A stretch of DNA of 64,000 bases from Bradyrhizobium sp. AZCC 1610 (GTDB taxonomy: Bacteria > Pseudomonadota > Alphaproteobacteria > Rhizobiales > Xanthobacteraceae), in assembly GCF_036924515.1 (NCBI RefSeq), contig NZ_JAZHRR010000001.1, forward strand, positions 6,667,001 through 6,731,000, given 5' to 3'. How positions within the stretch are numbered: position 1 is the first letter of the stretch; each line of letters opens with the position of its first letter. The translations under genes were made by a program, and so were the position numbers. The notes below the pieces were generated by a model. That model searched no databases. It was given only the letters and a program-made list of their open reading frames with translations, and was not told the DNA's origin. Positions 41,175 to 50,327 of this stretch are shown here, one piece after another.

Positions 41175-41651
41175 ATGAAGAAGCCAACAGAGAGAACCGC
41201 AAGGCGCGTAGTGGCGCGGCCGCGCGGGCATTTTGCAGAGCCCGCGGTGGATGCGATCTTCAGTGCCTACCCCACTCCGGTCAAAGCAAGACTGCTCGCG
41301 CTGCGCCGGCTGATCTTCGACACCGCCAAGACGACCAAAGGCGTCGGCGCTCTTGAGGAGACCCTGAAATGGGGGCAGCCGAGTTATCTCACGACCGAGA
41401 GCAAGAGCGGCAGCACGATCCGGATCGACCACGTGAAGGCGGAAGCCGGCCGGTACGCGGTCTACTTCCACTGCCAGACCGATCTGGTCGAGACCTTTCG
41501 CGAACTCTATCCGGAACTGCGGTATGGCGGCAACCGTAGCATTCTGCTCGACGCTGGCGAGGAGGTGCCCGAGAAAGCGTTGCGCCACTGCATCGCGCTG
41601 GCGCTGACATATCATGCGCGGAAGCGGAAGACGGCCAATAGACGCGCGTAG
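41175..41651 (+). CDS. DUF1801 domain-containing protein
   Basis: A 158-residue soluble protein. The DUF1801/YdhG-like signature is IFSAYPTPVKARLLALRRLI then TLKWGQPSYL and YAVYFHCQTDLVETFRELYP. The ATG at 41175 (MKKPTERTARRVV) is used in place of a TTG seven codons upstream, which adds only basic residues. The family function is not established. It stands alone, with a family A repeat beginning at its stop. Confidence 0.82.
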   Translation: MKKPTERTARRVVARPRGHFAEPAVDAIFSAYPTPVKARLLALRRLIFDTAKTTKGVGALEETLKWGQPSYLTTESKSGSTIRIDHVKAEAGRYAVYFHCQTDLVETFRELYPELRYGGNRSILLDAGEEVPEKALRHCIALALTYHARKRKTANRRA

Positions 41652-41748
41652 CCCGGATGGAGCGAAGCGCAATCCGGGACAGACTGGTGGACTGCACCTG
41701 GTCCGCTGCGCGATGGCCCCGGATTTCGCTTCGCTCCATCCGGGCTAC
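41648..41748. repeat. Palindromic intergenic repeat, family A (copy 3)
   Basis: GTAGCCCGGATGGAGCGAAG pairs with CTTCGCTCCATCCGGGCTAC exactly, with a looser second pair CGCAATCCGGG/CCCCGGATTTCG inside. It lies between the convergent DUF1801 and GGDEF-EAL genes and overlaps the DUF1801 stop codon. Confidence 0.85.
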
Positions 41749-41752
41749 GCCA

Positions 41753-43576
41753 CTACGCCACCAGTGCCGCGCCATAGCCGCCCTGCGTCTTCAACATGCT
41801 CACGATCTCCGCGCTGGGCCGCGCGCGGCTGAACAGAAAGCCCTGCCCCTCGTGGCATCCCTCGTTGCGCAGACAGTTTAATTCGGCTTCGGTCTCGACG
41901 CCCTCCGCCGTGATCGTGACGCCCAGGCCCTTGCCGAGGCTGATGATCGAACGCACGATCGCCTGCGCGTCGGGGTTGGCGGCGAGGTCGCGCACGAAGG
42001 ACTGGTCGATCTTGATCTTGTCGAACGGAAAGCTGCGCAGGTAGCTCAGGCTGGAATAGCCGGTGCCGAAATCGTCCATCGAGATGCGAACACCAAGCGC
42101 GCGCAGCGCATGCAGGGTCGCCAGCACCTCGCTGCTCTTTTCCAGAAGCAGCGTCTCCGTGATCTCGAGTTCCAGGCGCCTCGCCGGCAGGCCGGATTGC
42201 TTCAGCGTATCCGTTACCAGCGACAGCAGATTGCCGAGGCGGAACTGCAGCGGTGACAGATTGACCGCGACGTGGACATCGTCGGGCCATTGCGCCGCAT
42301 CCGTGCAGGCGCGGCGCAGCATCAAACCGCCGACGGCGTTGATCAGTCCGGTTTCCTCCGCAACGGGGATGAATTCGGCCGGCGAGATCATGCCGCGCTC
42401 GGGATGCGGCCAACGCACCAGCGCTTCGAAGCCGGTGATGCGCCCGTTCGAAAGATCGACCAGCGGCTGGTAATAGGGCCGCAGCGCATCGCCCTGGACG
42501 GCCTCGCGCAGCTCGGTTTCGATCTTGCGGCGGGTCTGGGCTCGCGCGTCCATTCCGGCCTCGAAGAACGAGAATGTGCCGCGCGAATCGTTCTTGGCGC
42601 GCGACAATGCGAGGTCGGCGTTCTTCAACAGCTTCTCGGATTCGTCGCCGTCGCCGGGCGACATCGCAATGCCGATGCTGGCGCCGATCACGACGGAATG
42701 CCCGTCCAGAAGATAGGGGTCGCCGATTGCGTCCAGCAGGCGCCTCGCCAGGAACGCCGCATCCTCAGGCCGCGTCACCCCGCTCTGGACGATTGCGAAT
42801 TCGTCGGAGTTGAGCCGGGCCAGCGCATCGTCGTCGCGCAGCATCGATCGCAATCGCTTGCCAACGCCGCCCAGGAGCTTGTCGCCGATGCCGTGGCCGA
42901 GCGTATCGTTGACCGCCTTGAAATGGTCGAGGCCGAGCACGAGCACCGCCACCTGCTCGGCGTTGCGGCGTGTGCGCAGCAGGATATCGTCCATCTGCTG
43001 ACGCAGCAAATTGCGGTTCGGCAGCCCGGTCAGGCCGTCATGCTCGGCCATGAAAGTCAGCCGCGCCTCGGCGCGTTTGCGTTCGGTGGTGTCCATCAGC
43101 GCCAGCAGGATCGCAGGCCGATCGCCATAGACGAGTTGGCGTGAAAAGATCGCCAGATCGATCAGCGTGCCGTCGGCCCGGACATGCTTCCACGTGCGCG
43201 CAGTGCGCTCGTCGCCGGTCCATGGCAGCTCGGCGTCGAAGGCCTGCAGGCTGCGGATCGTCAGCTTCTCGAATTCGCTGCGGCTGTAACCATAGTGCTG
43301 GATCGCAGCGTCGTTGACGGCGAGAATGCGTTCGTCGCCCATCGCGCAGACGATCATCGGAACCGGATTGCTGTCGAACAGCAGCCGGAACGAGGCCTCG
43401 CGCTGTTTCAATTCGGTGATATCGACGCGCAAACCGATGATGCAGCCATCATCGGTCTGCGAGCGACGCCCGCGTTTGGCGGGAGGCTTGGGCCCGGATT
43501 TTACCGGCCGACCGCGAAAGCGGACAATCGCCGCCTGCTTGGGCTTCCCTGCTGTTGTTCGCTTCTTCGTCGACAT
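41753..43576 (-). CDS. PAS-GGDEF-EAL protein, probably a c-di-GMP phosphodiesterase
   Basis: 607 residues, cytoplasmic. A basic start and the tail of a PAS/PAC segment (GCIIGLRVDITELKQRE at 44-60) precede one PAS domain (about 62-165), then GGDEF (about 170-335) and EAL (about 350-600). The EAL catalytic motifs are intact: FEALVRW (383-389), ELEITETLLLEK and MDDFGTGYSSL (500-510). The GGDEF signature is degenerate, NSDEF at 256-260, so cyclase activity is unlikely. The ATG at 43576 is 86 codons into a longer frame whose first part looks unlike any protein. A complete N-terminal PAS fold appears to have been lost. Confidence 0.87.
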   Translation of the reverse strand: MSTKKRTTAGKPKQAAIVRFRGRPVKSGPKPPAKRGRRSQTDDGCIIGLRVDITELKQREASFRLLFDSNPVPMIVCAMGDERILAVNDAAIQHYGYSRSEFEKLTIRSLQAFDAELPWTGDERTARTWKHVRADGTLIDLAIFSRQLVYGDRPAILLALMDTTERKRAEARLTFMAEHDGLTGLPNRNLLRQQMDDILLRTRRNAEQVAVLVLGLDHFKAVNDTLGHGIGDKLLGGVGKRLRSMLRDDDALARLNSDEFAIVQSGVTRPEDAAFLARRLLDAIGDPYLLDGHSVVIGASIGIAMSPGDGDESEKLLKNADLALSRAKNDSRGTFSFFEAGMDARAQTRRKIETELREAVQGDALRPYYQPLVDLSNGRITGFEALVRWPHPERGMISPAEFIPVAEETGLINAVGGLMLRRACTDAAQWPDDVHVAVNLSPLQFRLGNLLSLVTDTLKQSGLPARRLELEITETLLLEKSSEVLATLHALRALGVRISMDDFGTGYSSLSYLRSFPFDKIKIDQSFVRDLAANPDAQAIVRSIISLGKGLGVTITAEGVETEAELNCLRNEGCHEGQGFLFSRARPSAEIVSMLKTQGGYGAALVA

Positions 43577-43895
43577 CGCAACGCCTACTCCGCGCAATTG
43601 TGCGGGCGATGTTTGCAGATAAGTATCTGAAAAAAAGGTATCTCTTGCCGCAGAAAGGGCACACGTGCAGCCACATTCACTGCCCTGCCGGAAAGTCATG
43701 CGCACGCTCTGCGTGTATCGATTTTGACACAAATCGCAAGTTCCCGGGGCAAAATCGTCGCGCTCGCACAACAGGCCTGCGACGCGCGCCCCGGATGCAC
43801 AAGGAATGCGCGAAACGCCGCGCGTGCTCATGACTATACGTCAACGATCGACAGGGTTATCGCGCGGTTAAGAACGGTGGCGACATAACGCCTGT
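43577..43895. other. Intergenic region between the PAS-GGDEF-EAL and FAD monooxygenase genes
   Basis: 319 bases without a supported gene. The frames crossing it are rich in Cys and Arg and resemble no protein. The left part holds a TATCTGAAAAAAAGGTATCT stretch near 43620-43640 which may be promoter DNA. Nothing further is recognised. Confidence 0.5.
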
Positions 43896-45080
43896 TCAAC
43901 TCAAGGCAGCCGCCGCGGCTTGCGCTTCCGGCACGACGTCATGATCGTAAAGCCGCCTGCGAAACGCCGCATGCGCTGATATCTCGGCATCGCGAACGCC
44001 GAGATCGGCATAGGAGGAGTCGTAGCGCATGCCGTTCTCGCGCGCACCGCGCTGAACCGCCGCCACGCGCTCACGTCGCAGCCGCTCATACGCAAGCAGC
44101 GCCGCCGGCACGCTGGCGCGTGACATCAGCGCCAGAATTGTCGCCAGCGCCATGCCGTCCTCGATCGACTGGTTGGCGCCCTGGCCGAGATGCGGCAGCA
44201 TCGGGTGCGCGGCATCGCCGAGCAGCGTCAGCCGACCGCGCGTCCAGGTCGGCAGCGGCTCGCGGTCGTACAGCGCCCAGCGGAATGTCTTTTCAACCTG
44301 GCTCAGCAGGGTCCCGATACGCGGGTCCCAGCTCTCGAACTCGCGGCGGAGCACGTCGGGATCTCCCGGGGCCGACCATGATTCCTTCATTTCCGCATCG
44401 GCCGGCACGAAGCCGACATAGTTGATGAGTTCGCCGGACCGCACCGGAAAGGTGAGGAAATGTTTTCCCTTGCCGAGCCACATCTGCCAGCAATCAGTCG
44501 GCCAGTGCGGAATGCGTCGATGCGGCAACACGCCACGATAGGCGACGGACCCGTGAAAGACCGGCCGCGACGGCGGCGCGGCAAAAGGCCGGAGTTCGGA
44601 GTGGATGCCATCGGCTGCAATGACGACGTCGCCTTCGGCCACCGCACCGTTGGCGAATGACACGCGCGCGACCTCGCCCGCCTGCTCAAAGCCGATACCG
44701 CGATGTCCCGTGCGCACCACGCCTGGTGGCAATGCGTTCGACAGCATCTCGACGAGGTCGGCGCGATGCATGCCGAAGGTGGCGTTCCAGCCCGCGGAGT
44801 CCGTCACCTGGACCGGGGCTATCGGCGCGCCGTCGTGGCGAAAATAGTGAGAGCCGTGGCCGACCCTGGCGCCCCATCGTTCCACCTGAGGGCCGAGGCC
44901 AACCCGCTGCAACTGGCGCACGCTGTTCGGCGTCAGGAATACCCCTGCCCCGACCTCGCCGAGCGCAGGGGCCTGCTCATAGACGAAAACACGGAAGCGC
45001 TGAGCAATCAGCGCGTTCGCGGCGAAGAGCCCGCCAATTCCGCCTCCAATGATCACGACAGTGAGCTGCGGCTGCCTCAT
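43896..45080 (-). CDS. FAD-dependent aromatic hydroxylase-like monooxygenase
   Basis: A 394-residue group A flavoprotein monooxygenase resembling salicylate or 3-hydroxybenzoate hydroxylases. The N-terminal Rossmann fingerprint is VVIIGGGIGGLFAANALIA, the DG motif is VVIAADGIHSELRPF and the FAD-ribityl motif is LLGDAAHPMLPHLGQGANQS. These enzymes hydroxylate an aromatic ring using NAD(P)H and O2; the substrate is not identifiable. The ATG at 45080 (MRQPQLTVVI) is preferred to the start four codons upstream. It is divergent from the Bug receptor gene across about 120 bp, which could suggest a shared substrate. Confidence 0.87.
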   Translation of the reverse strand: MRQPQLTVVIIGGGIGGLFAANALIAQRFRVFVYEQAPALGEVGAGVFLTPNSVRQLQRVGLGPQVERWGARVGHGSHYFRHDGAPIAPVQVTDSAGWNATFGMHRADLVEMLSNALPPGVVRTGHRGIGFEQAGEVARVSFANGAVAEGDVVIAADGIHSELRPFAAPPSRPVFHGSVAYRGVLPHRRIPHWPTDCWQMWLGKGKHFLTFPVRSGELINYVGFVPADAEMKESWSAPGDPDVLRREFESWDPRIGTLLSQVEKTFRWALYDREPLPTWTRGRLTLLGDAAHPMLPHLGQGANQSIEDGMALATILALMSRASVPAALLAYERLRRERVAAVQRGARENGMRYDSSYADLGVRDAEISAHAAFRRRLYDHDVVPEAQAAAAALS

Positions 45081-45198
45081 TGTCCCACGCAAAAAATGCT
45101 TCGGAAGCTTGCTCGTTCAAGCTATCCTTCCTTGCTGCAAACACCAAGCGCCGACAGCTCAGACTGGACGGAGTAAAACGGCAGCGGGAGGAGTTTGA

Positions 45199-46200
45199 AT
45201 GCCCGGCTCTGCGCCAGCTTTGCTTCCCGTCCGCCGTAAATTGGCGGTCCTGACGCTGCTTCTGGCCTTCGCCGCGCATGGTCACACGCCGGCGCTGGCC
45301 GGTGATTACCCGGACCGTGCCGTAAAAATCGTCGTTCCATTTCCGGCCGGAGGAACGGCCGACGCGATTCCACGAATTGTCGCCGACTGGCTGTCACGCA
45401 AATGGAGCCAGCCGGTGGTCATCGAGAACCGCACGGGCGCCGCCGGAAACATCGGCGCCGAACAGGTCTACCATTCGGCGCCCGACGGCTACACCCTGCT
45501 CTCGTCACCGCCGCCGCCGCTTGTGATCAATCACAATCTGTACCCCAAGCTAGGCTTCGATCCGACAAAGTTCGAGCCGATTATCGTCATGGCCCAGGTG
45601 CCAAATGCGCTGATCGTCAACCCGAACAACATCAAGGCATCGAGCGTGCCCGAGTTGATCGAATACCTGAAAGGCAATTCCGACAAAACCATCTGCGCCA
45701 CGCAAGGTAACGGCACGACCTCGCATCTGACCTCGGAGCTGTTTCAACTGCTGGCAAAGGTAAAGCTGCGGCACATTCCGTATCGCGGCTCGGCGCCAGC
45801 GCTGCAGGGTCTTGTCGCCGGCGACGTCGATGTCATGTTCGACAATCTCGGCGTCTCGCTGGCGCTGGTTCAGGCCGGCAAGCTGAAACTGCTCGCGGTG
45901 GCCTCGCCCGACCGTCTGCCGGCGCTGCCGGATGTACCGACGATGGCCGAAACGCTGCCGGGTTTTGAAGCGGTCGCCTGGTACGGCATCGTGGCGCCGC
46001 CCAAAACTCCGAAGAGCATCGTCGACAAGATCAATGCCGATGTGAACGAGGCATTGCGCCAGCCCGAGGTGCAGGACCAGCTCAAGAAACTATCCGTCGC
46101 AATTTTCGGCGGACCGGTCGACAGGACATCCGCCTATATGCGCGAGGAAGTCGACCGGTGGGCCGCGGTGATCAAGTCGGCCAATATCGAGCTGCAGTAG
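45199..46200 (+). CDS. Bug-family tripartite tricarboxylate transporter substrate-binding protein
   Basis: A 333-residue periplasmic solute receptor. Signal peptide at about 1-33 (LAVLTLLLAFAAHGHTPALA). The mature part begins with YPDRAVKIVVPFPAGGTADA, the Bug family signature, and continues with GAAGNIGAEQVYHSAPDGYT and VDVMFDNLGVSL. Family members bind carboxylates or aromatic acids. No TctA or TctB membrane partner is adjacent, as is common for orphan Bug receptors. The divergent monooxygenase gene gives a hint of an aromatic ligand, but that is inference. Confidence 0.88.
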   Translation: MPGSAPALLPVRRKLAVLTLLLAFAAHGHTPALAGDYPDRAVKIVVPFPAGGTADAIPRIVADWLSRKWSQPVVIENRTGAAGNIGAEQVYHSAPDGYTLLSSPPPPLVINHNLYPKLGFDPTKFEPIIVMAQVPNALIVNPNNIKASSVPELIEYLKGNSDKTICATQGNGTTSHLTSELFQLLAKVKLRHIPYRGSAPALQGLVAGDVDVMFDNLGVSLALVQAGKLKLLAVASPDRLPALPDVPTMAETLPGFEAVAWYGIVAPPKTPKSIVDKINADVNEALRQPEVQDQLKKLSVAIFGGPVDRTSAYMREEVDRWAAVIKSANIELQ

Positions 46201-46347
46201 GTCGCCGCCTCAATTGATCTCAATCCGCGTGTTACGTGGTTCGGCGCAGCCGGGAGCACTGGCTGTGCGGCGATCAAGCGATTGCGACAGCTTCGCCTGT
46301 CCCACGTTCTCGATTTCATGGTATGCTCGGATGAATAGAGTGATCCG

Positions 46348-47325
46348 ATGATATCTCGCCTGCTTCTGATCCCGCTCATAACCCTAATGGCCGCCGTCAA
46401 TGCCACGAGCGCATGGACGCAGGACAAGGGCACGGTCAACCCGAAGCCGCTGCCGCCGCTCGCCAATCCCAACGATCCCAAGATCGCCGCCAAGGAGCTG
46501 TTCGGCCGCAAAGCGCTGCCGGCGGCGATGCCGACGCGCGTGCACGGCTTCTATGCCCATGGCTGTATCGCGGGCGCGGAAGGGCTGCCGATCAACGGCG
46601 ACACCTGGCAGGTGATGCGGCTGTCGCGCAATCGTTACTGGGGACATCCCGACCTGATCGCGCTGCTCAAGCGGCTCGCCGCCAAGGCGCGCAGGGATGC
46701 CGGCTGGCCGGGCATATTGGTCGGCGACATGTCGCAGCCGCGCGGCGGGCCGATGCTTACCGGACACGCCAGCCATCAGGTGGGGCTCGATGCCGACATC
46801 TGGCTGACGCCGATGCCGAACCGGCAACTGTCGCGCAACGAGCGCGAGGAAACGTCCGCCGTGATGATGGTGCGCGCCGACCGGCTCGACATCGATCCGC
46901 ACGCCTGGACGCCGACTCATCTGGCGGTGATCCGCGCCGCTGCGCTGGAGCCGAGTGTCCAGCGCATCTTCGTCAATGCGGCGATCAAAAAGGCGCTGTG
47001 CCGTGAAGCCAGGGGCGACCGCCACTGGCTCCACAAGGTACGGCCGATGTACGGCCACGACTATCACTTCCACATCCGCATCAAATGCCCGCCAGGGGCC
47101 GGCGAATGCGAAAGTCAACCCGAGCCGAACGAGGGCGAAGGCTGCAGTGCGGGCGACCTTGCCTACTGGTTCAGCGATGCCGTGCTGCACCCGAAGCCGC
47201 CAAAAGTGCCGCCGAAGCCGAAGCCGCCGATGACGATGGCGGAGTTGCCACCCGCCTGCAGGGCGGTGCTGAACGCGCCGGATGCCAAACACGAAGTGTC
47301 AAGCAGACCCACCGGAGAACGATGA
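46348..47325 (+). CDS. mepA: Penicillin-insensitive murein endopeptidase (MepA-type)
   Basis: A 325-residue periplasmic peptidase of the LAS/M74 group that cuts D-Ala-DAP cross-links in peptidoglycan. Signal peptide at about 1-24. Zinc-site motifs: LTGHASHQVGLDADIWLTP (His and Asp) and YGHDYHFHIRIKCPPGAG (C-terminal His pair). C-terminal extra sequence after about 275 is Pro/Lys-rich (PPKVPPKPKPPM). The last four bases overlap the start of the next gene, and the two are probably co-translated. Confidence 0.93.
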   Translation: MISRLLLIPLITLMAAVNATSAWTQDKGTVNPKPLPPLANPNDPKIAAKELFGRKALPAAMPTRVHGFYAHGCIAGAEGLPINGDTWQVMRLSRNRYWGHPDLIALLKRLAAKARRDAGWPGILVGDMSQPRGGPMLTGHASHQVGLDADIWLTPMPNRQLSRNEREETSAVMMVRADRLDIDPHAWTPTHLAVIRAAALEPSVQRIFVNAAIKKALCREARGDRHWLHKVRPMYGHDYHFHIRIKCPPGAGECESQPEPNEGEGCSAGDLAYWFSDAVLHPKPPKVPPKPKPPMTMAELPPACRAVLNAPDAKHEVSSRPTGER

Positions 47326-47846
47326 TGAAGATTTGGTCCCTGATTGCATCGATCGCATTCGTCACGAGCGTACACGCACAGACGCCGTATTCCGGGATGC
47401 AGACGCGCCCGATCAAGGCGCTTTCCGAGCAGCAGATTGCCGACCTCGGCGCCGGCCGCGGAATGGGCCTGGCGCTCGCGGCCGAACTGAATGGCTATCC
47501 GGGGCCATCGCACGTTCTCGAACTCGCCGACAAGCTCGCACTCTCCGCCGAGCAGCGTGCCAACGTGCAGCGCCTGTTCGATTCCATGAAGGCCGAAGCA
47601 ATGCCGCTGGGCGCGAAGCTGATCGAGCAGGAAGCCGAACTGGACAAGCAGTTTGCAACCCGCACGGTCACGCCGGAAAGTCTGAAGGCGTCCACCGCGG
47701 CCGTTGCGGCGACGCAGGGGATATTGCGCGAAACCCATCTGAAATACCATTTGTCGACCGGAAGCATCCTGACCCCGTCGCAGATGACAAAGTATGCGGA
47801 ATTGCGCGGTTACGGCGGCGGGCACAAGCGACACCACCACCATTGA
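47322..47846 (+). CDS. Spy/CpxP-like periplasmic protein with His-rich tail
   Basis: A 174-residue protein with a signal peptide (about 1-19, MMKIWSLIASIAFVTSVHA) and a helical mature part. SAEQRANVQRLFDSMKAEAM and a second helix SLKASTAAVAATQGILR resemble the LTxxQ helices of Spy/CpxP/ZraP proteins. It ends GHKRHHHH, which may bind metals. A role as periplasmic chaperone or metal sensor is inferred. The ATG at 47322 overlaps the mepA stop by four bases; the longer upstream frame is a shadow of mepA. Confidence 0.8.
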   Translation: MMKIWSLIASIAFVTSVHAQTPYSGMQTRPIKALSEQQIADLGAGRGMGLALAAELNGYPGPSHVLELADKLALSAEQRANVQRLFDSMKAEAMPLGAKLIEQEAELDKQFATRTVTPESLKASTAAVAATQGILRETHLKYHLSTGSILTPSQMTKYAELRGYGGGHKRHHHH

Positions 47847-48047
47847 CACCCCGGCTGCACCTTGCAGGCCGGTGCAGCCGCCTTTACCTCCTCTTCCATC
47901 CTGACTATTGTCAGGGCTGGCGACATCCCGATCGACCGCAAGTCCTCCAGGGAATACCGGAACGGCGCTTCCGACAGTCGCCTTAACCCAACCAACGCCT
48001 GTCTTGCGCGCGGTAACCGCGGCTCGCAATCATGCATGGAGCGCCCG

Positions 48048-48833
48048 ATGAATCGTCTTGCCGGCCTTTTCGTGGCCTTCGCCGTATCGTTAGCGGTCAT
48101 TCCGCCCCCCGCCGCCGCGCAGGACAAGTCGCTGACGATCTTTGCCGCGGCCTCGATGAAGAATGCGCTCGACGAGATCGACGCCGCCTATACCGCGAAG
48201 TCGGGGGTCAAGATCACCGTCAGCTACGCTGCGAGTTCTGCGCTCGCCAAGCAGATCGAACAGGGCGCACCGGCCGACGCGTTCATCTCCGCCGACACCG
48301 ACTGGATGGATTACGCGACGTCGAAAAAGACGATCAATGAATCGAGCCGGATCAATCTGCTCGGCAACAGCATCGTGCTGATCGCGCCAAAGGATTCCAA
48401 GGTCGACAATCTCACCATCGGCCCCGGCTTCGATCTCGCGAAGCTCGCGAGCGACGGCAGGATCGCTACCGGCGATGTCAAGTCAGTGCCGGTCGGCAAA
48501 TACGGCAAGGCGGCGCTTGAGAAGCTTGGTTCATGGCAGGCCGTCGAAGCTAAATTCGCCATGGCCGAAAGCGTGCGCGCCGCGCTGACGCTGGTCGCGC
48601 GCGGCGAAGCGGTGCTGGGTATCGTCTACTCGACCGACGCCAGGGTCGAGCCCGGCGTCAAGATCGTCGGCACGTTCCCGGCCGATTCCCATCCGGCGAT
48701 CGTCTATCCCGTCGCGGCGACCACCACCGCAAAACCGGAGGCCTCGGGCTATCTCGCCTTCCTGCGCTCGACGGCGGCGAGGACCATTCTTGAAAAATAC
48801 GGCTTCAAGTTCCTCGTCAGCCCTTCCACCTGA
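48048..48833 (+). CDS. modA: Molybdate ABC transporter substrate-binding protein
   Basis: A 261-residue periplasmic molybdate/tungstate receptor. Signal peptide about 1-25 (LFVAFAVSLAVIPPPAAA). FAAASMKNALDEIDAAY, SYAASSALAKQIEQGAPADA and VGKYGKAALEKLG match the ModA family, and a C-terminal conserved GYLAFLRSTAARTILEKYGF is present. The ATG at 48048 follows GGAG about 7 bp upstream; an in-frame ATG four codons further up is also possible. The stop overlaps the start of modB by one base. Confidence 0.95.
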   Translation: MNRLAGLFVAFAVSLAVIPPPAAAQDKSLTIFAAASMKNALDEIDAAYTAKSGVKITVSYAASSALAKQIEQGAPADAFISADTDWMDYATSKKTINESSRINLLGNSIVLIAPKDSKVDNLTIGPGFDLAKLASDGRIATGDVKSVPVGKYGKAALEKLGSWQAVEAKFAMAESVRAALTLVARGEAVLGIVYSTDARVEPGVKIVGTFPADSHPAIVYPVAATTTAKPEASGYLAFLRSTAARTILEKYGFKFLVSPST

Positions 48834-49528
48834 TGTTCGATATCTCGCCCGCCGAATGGACGGCCATCCTGCTGTCCCTGCGCGTCGCCATCATGGCGAC
48901 GCTGGTGGCGACGCCGTTTGGCATCGCGCTGGCGTGGCTGCTGGCGCGGCGGGAGTTTTGGGGCAAATCGTTTCTTGATGCTCTGGTCCATTTGCCGCTG
49001 GTGCTGCCGCCGGTCGTCACCGGATATCTGTTGCTGCTGACCTTCGGCCGCCGCGGCCTGGTCGGCGCGTGGCTCGCCGACCATCTCGGCATCGTGTTCG
49101 CGTTTCGCTGGACCGGGGCGGCGCTGGCCTGCGGCATCATGTCGTTCCCACTCCTGGTGCGGCCGATCCGGCTGTCGATCGAGGCGATCGACCGCCGACT
49201 GGAACAGGCATCGAGCACGCTCGGCGCTGCACCGTGGCAGGTGTTCGCCACCGTGACCCTGCCGCTGGCGCTGCCGGGCGTACTCGCCGGCATGGTGCTC
49301 GGCTTTGCCAAGGCGATCGGCGAGTTCGGCGCCACCATCACCTTTGTCTCCAACATCCCCGGCGAGACCCAGACCATCTCGTCCGCGATCTATTCGCTGA
49401 TCCAGACCCCAGACGGCGACAGTGCGGCCGGGCGGTTGGTTGTCGTTTCCACCGTTATCGCAATGGGCGCCCTGATCGCATCCGAATGGTTCGCGCGGCG
49501 CGCCACCAAACGCCTGCACGGGAATTGA
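48833..49528 (+). CDS. modB: Molybdate ABC transporter permease
   Basis: A 231-residue inner-membrane permease with about five to six helices. The cytoplasmic EAA loop, which docks on the ATPase, is GFAKAIGEFGATITFVSNIP. LVLPPVVTGYLLLLTFGRRG and LGAAPWQVFATVTLPLALPG are family signatures. The ATG at 48833 overlaps the last base of modA and its stop is 2 bp before modC, so modA-modB-modC form a single operon. Confidence 0.95.
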   Translation: MFDISPAEWTAILLSLRVAIMATLVATPFGIALAWLLARREFWGKSFLDALVHLPLVLPPVVTGYLLLLTFGRRGLVGAWLADHLGIVFAFRWTGAALACGIMSFPLLVRPIRLSIEAIDRRLEQASSTLGAAPWQVFATVTLPLALPGVLAGMVLGFAKAIGEFGATITFVSNIPGETQTISSAIYSLIQTPDGDSAAGRLVVVSTVIAMGALIASEWFARRATKRLHGN

Positions 49529-49530
49529 CC

Positions 49531-50190
49531 ATGCTCCGCGTCGACGTCACCAAACAGCTCGGCGAATTCTCGCTGGAAGCCGCGTTCGAAAGCCAGGGCC
49601 GCGTCACTGGCCTGTTCGGCGCGTCCGGCGCCGGCAAGACTTCGCTGATCAACATGATCGCCGGACTCTTGCGGCCCGATCGCGGCATTATCGCGCTCGA
49701 CGGCGAAACGCTGGATGACACGGCTGCAGGTGTCCACGTGCCGCCGCACCGGCGGCGGATCGGCTACGTGTTTCAGGACGCGCGGCTGTTTCCGCATCTC
49801 GACGTACGGCAAAACCTCGACTACGGCCGGCGCATGAATGGCCTTGCCGTGGATACGGCGCAGCACGCGCGCGTCACCGACCTGCTCGCCATCGGCCATC
49901 TGCTCGACCGCCGGCCCGGAAAACTCTCCGGCGGCGAGCGCCAGCGCGTCGCGCTCGGCCGCGCGCTGCTGTCAAAACCGCGCCTGCTGCTGCTCGACGA
50001 GCCGCTGGGGTCGCTCGACGAGGGCCGCAAGGAGGAGATTCTCCCCTATCTGGTACGGCTGCGCGACGAGGGCATTCCGATGGTCTATGTCAGCCACGAC
50101 GCCGCCGAACTGCGTCAACTGGCGACGCAGATCGTCATGCTCCAGCGCGGCCGCGTGACCGCGCTGGGCGGCGTCAAGGTGCTAACTTAG
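49531..50190 (+). CDS. modC: Molybdate ABC transporter ATP-binding protein (short form)
   Basis: A 219-residue ABC ATPase with Walker A GASGAGKTS, Q-loop FQDARLFPHLDVRQNL, signature LSGGERQRVALGRALL, Walker B LLLLDEPLGSLDEG and switch His YVSHDAAEL. It ends GGVKVLT, right after the nucleotide-binding domain. The roughly 130-residue MOP/TOBE molybdate-binding domain of longer ModC proteins (about 350 residues) is absent, so feedback regulation through that domain is not expected. The ATG at 49531 is 2 bp after modB. Confidence 0.93.
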   Translation: MLRVDVTKQLGEFSLEAAFESQGRVTGLFGASGAGKTSLINMIAGLLRPDRGIIALDGETLDDTAAGVHVPPHRRRIGYVFQDARLFPHLDVRQNLDYGRRMNGLAVDTAQHARVTDLLAIGHLLDRRPGKLSGGERQRVALGRALLSKPRLLLLDEPLGSLDEGRKEEILPYLVRLRDEGIPMVYVSHDAAELRQLATQIVMLQRGRVTALGGVKVLT

Positions 50191-50221
50191 GTGAGGACGG
50201 TTCGTAGGATGGGTGGAGCCT

Positions 50222-50309
50222 GTAGCCCGGATGAAGCGAAGCGCAATCCGGGACAGTTTCAAACGCGGATCAACCCGCCCCGGGTTTCGCTGCGCTTCAC
50301 CCGGGCTAC
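50222..50309. repeat. Palindromic intergenic repeat, family A (copy 4)
   Basis: GTAGCCCGGATGAAGCGAAG pairs with CTGCGCTTCACCCGGGCTAC. It lies between the convergent modC and ilvD and may end both transcripts. Confidence 0.85.
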
Positions 50310-50327
50310 GAGGCTACCCTCAGAATC

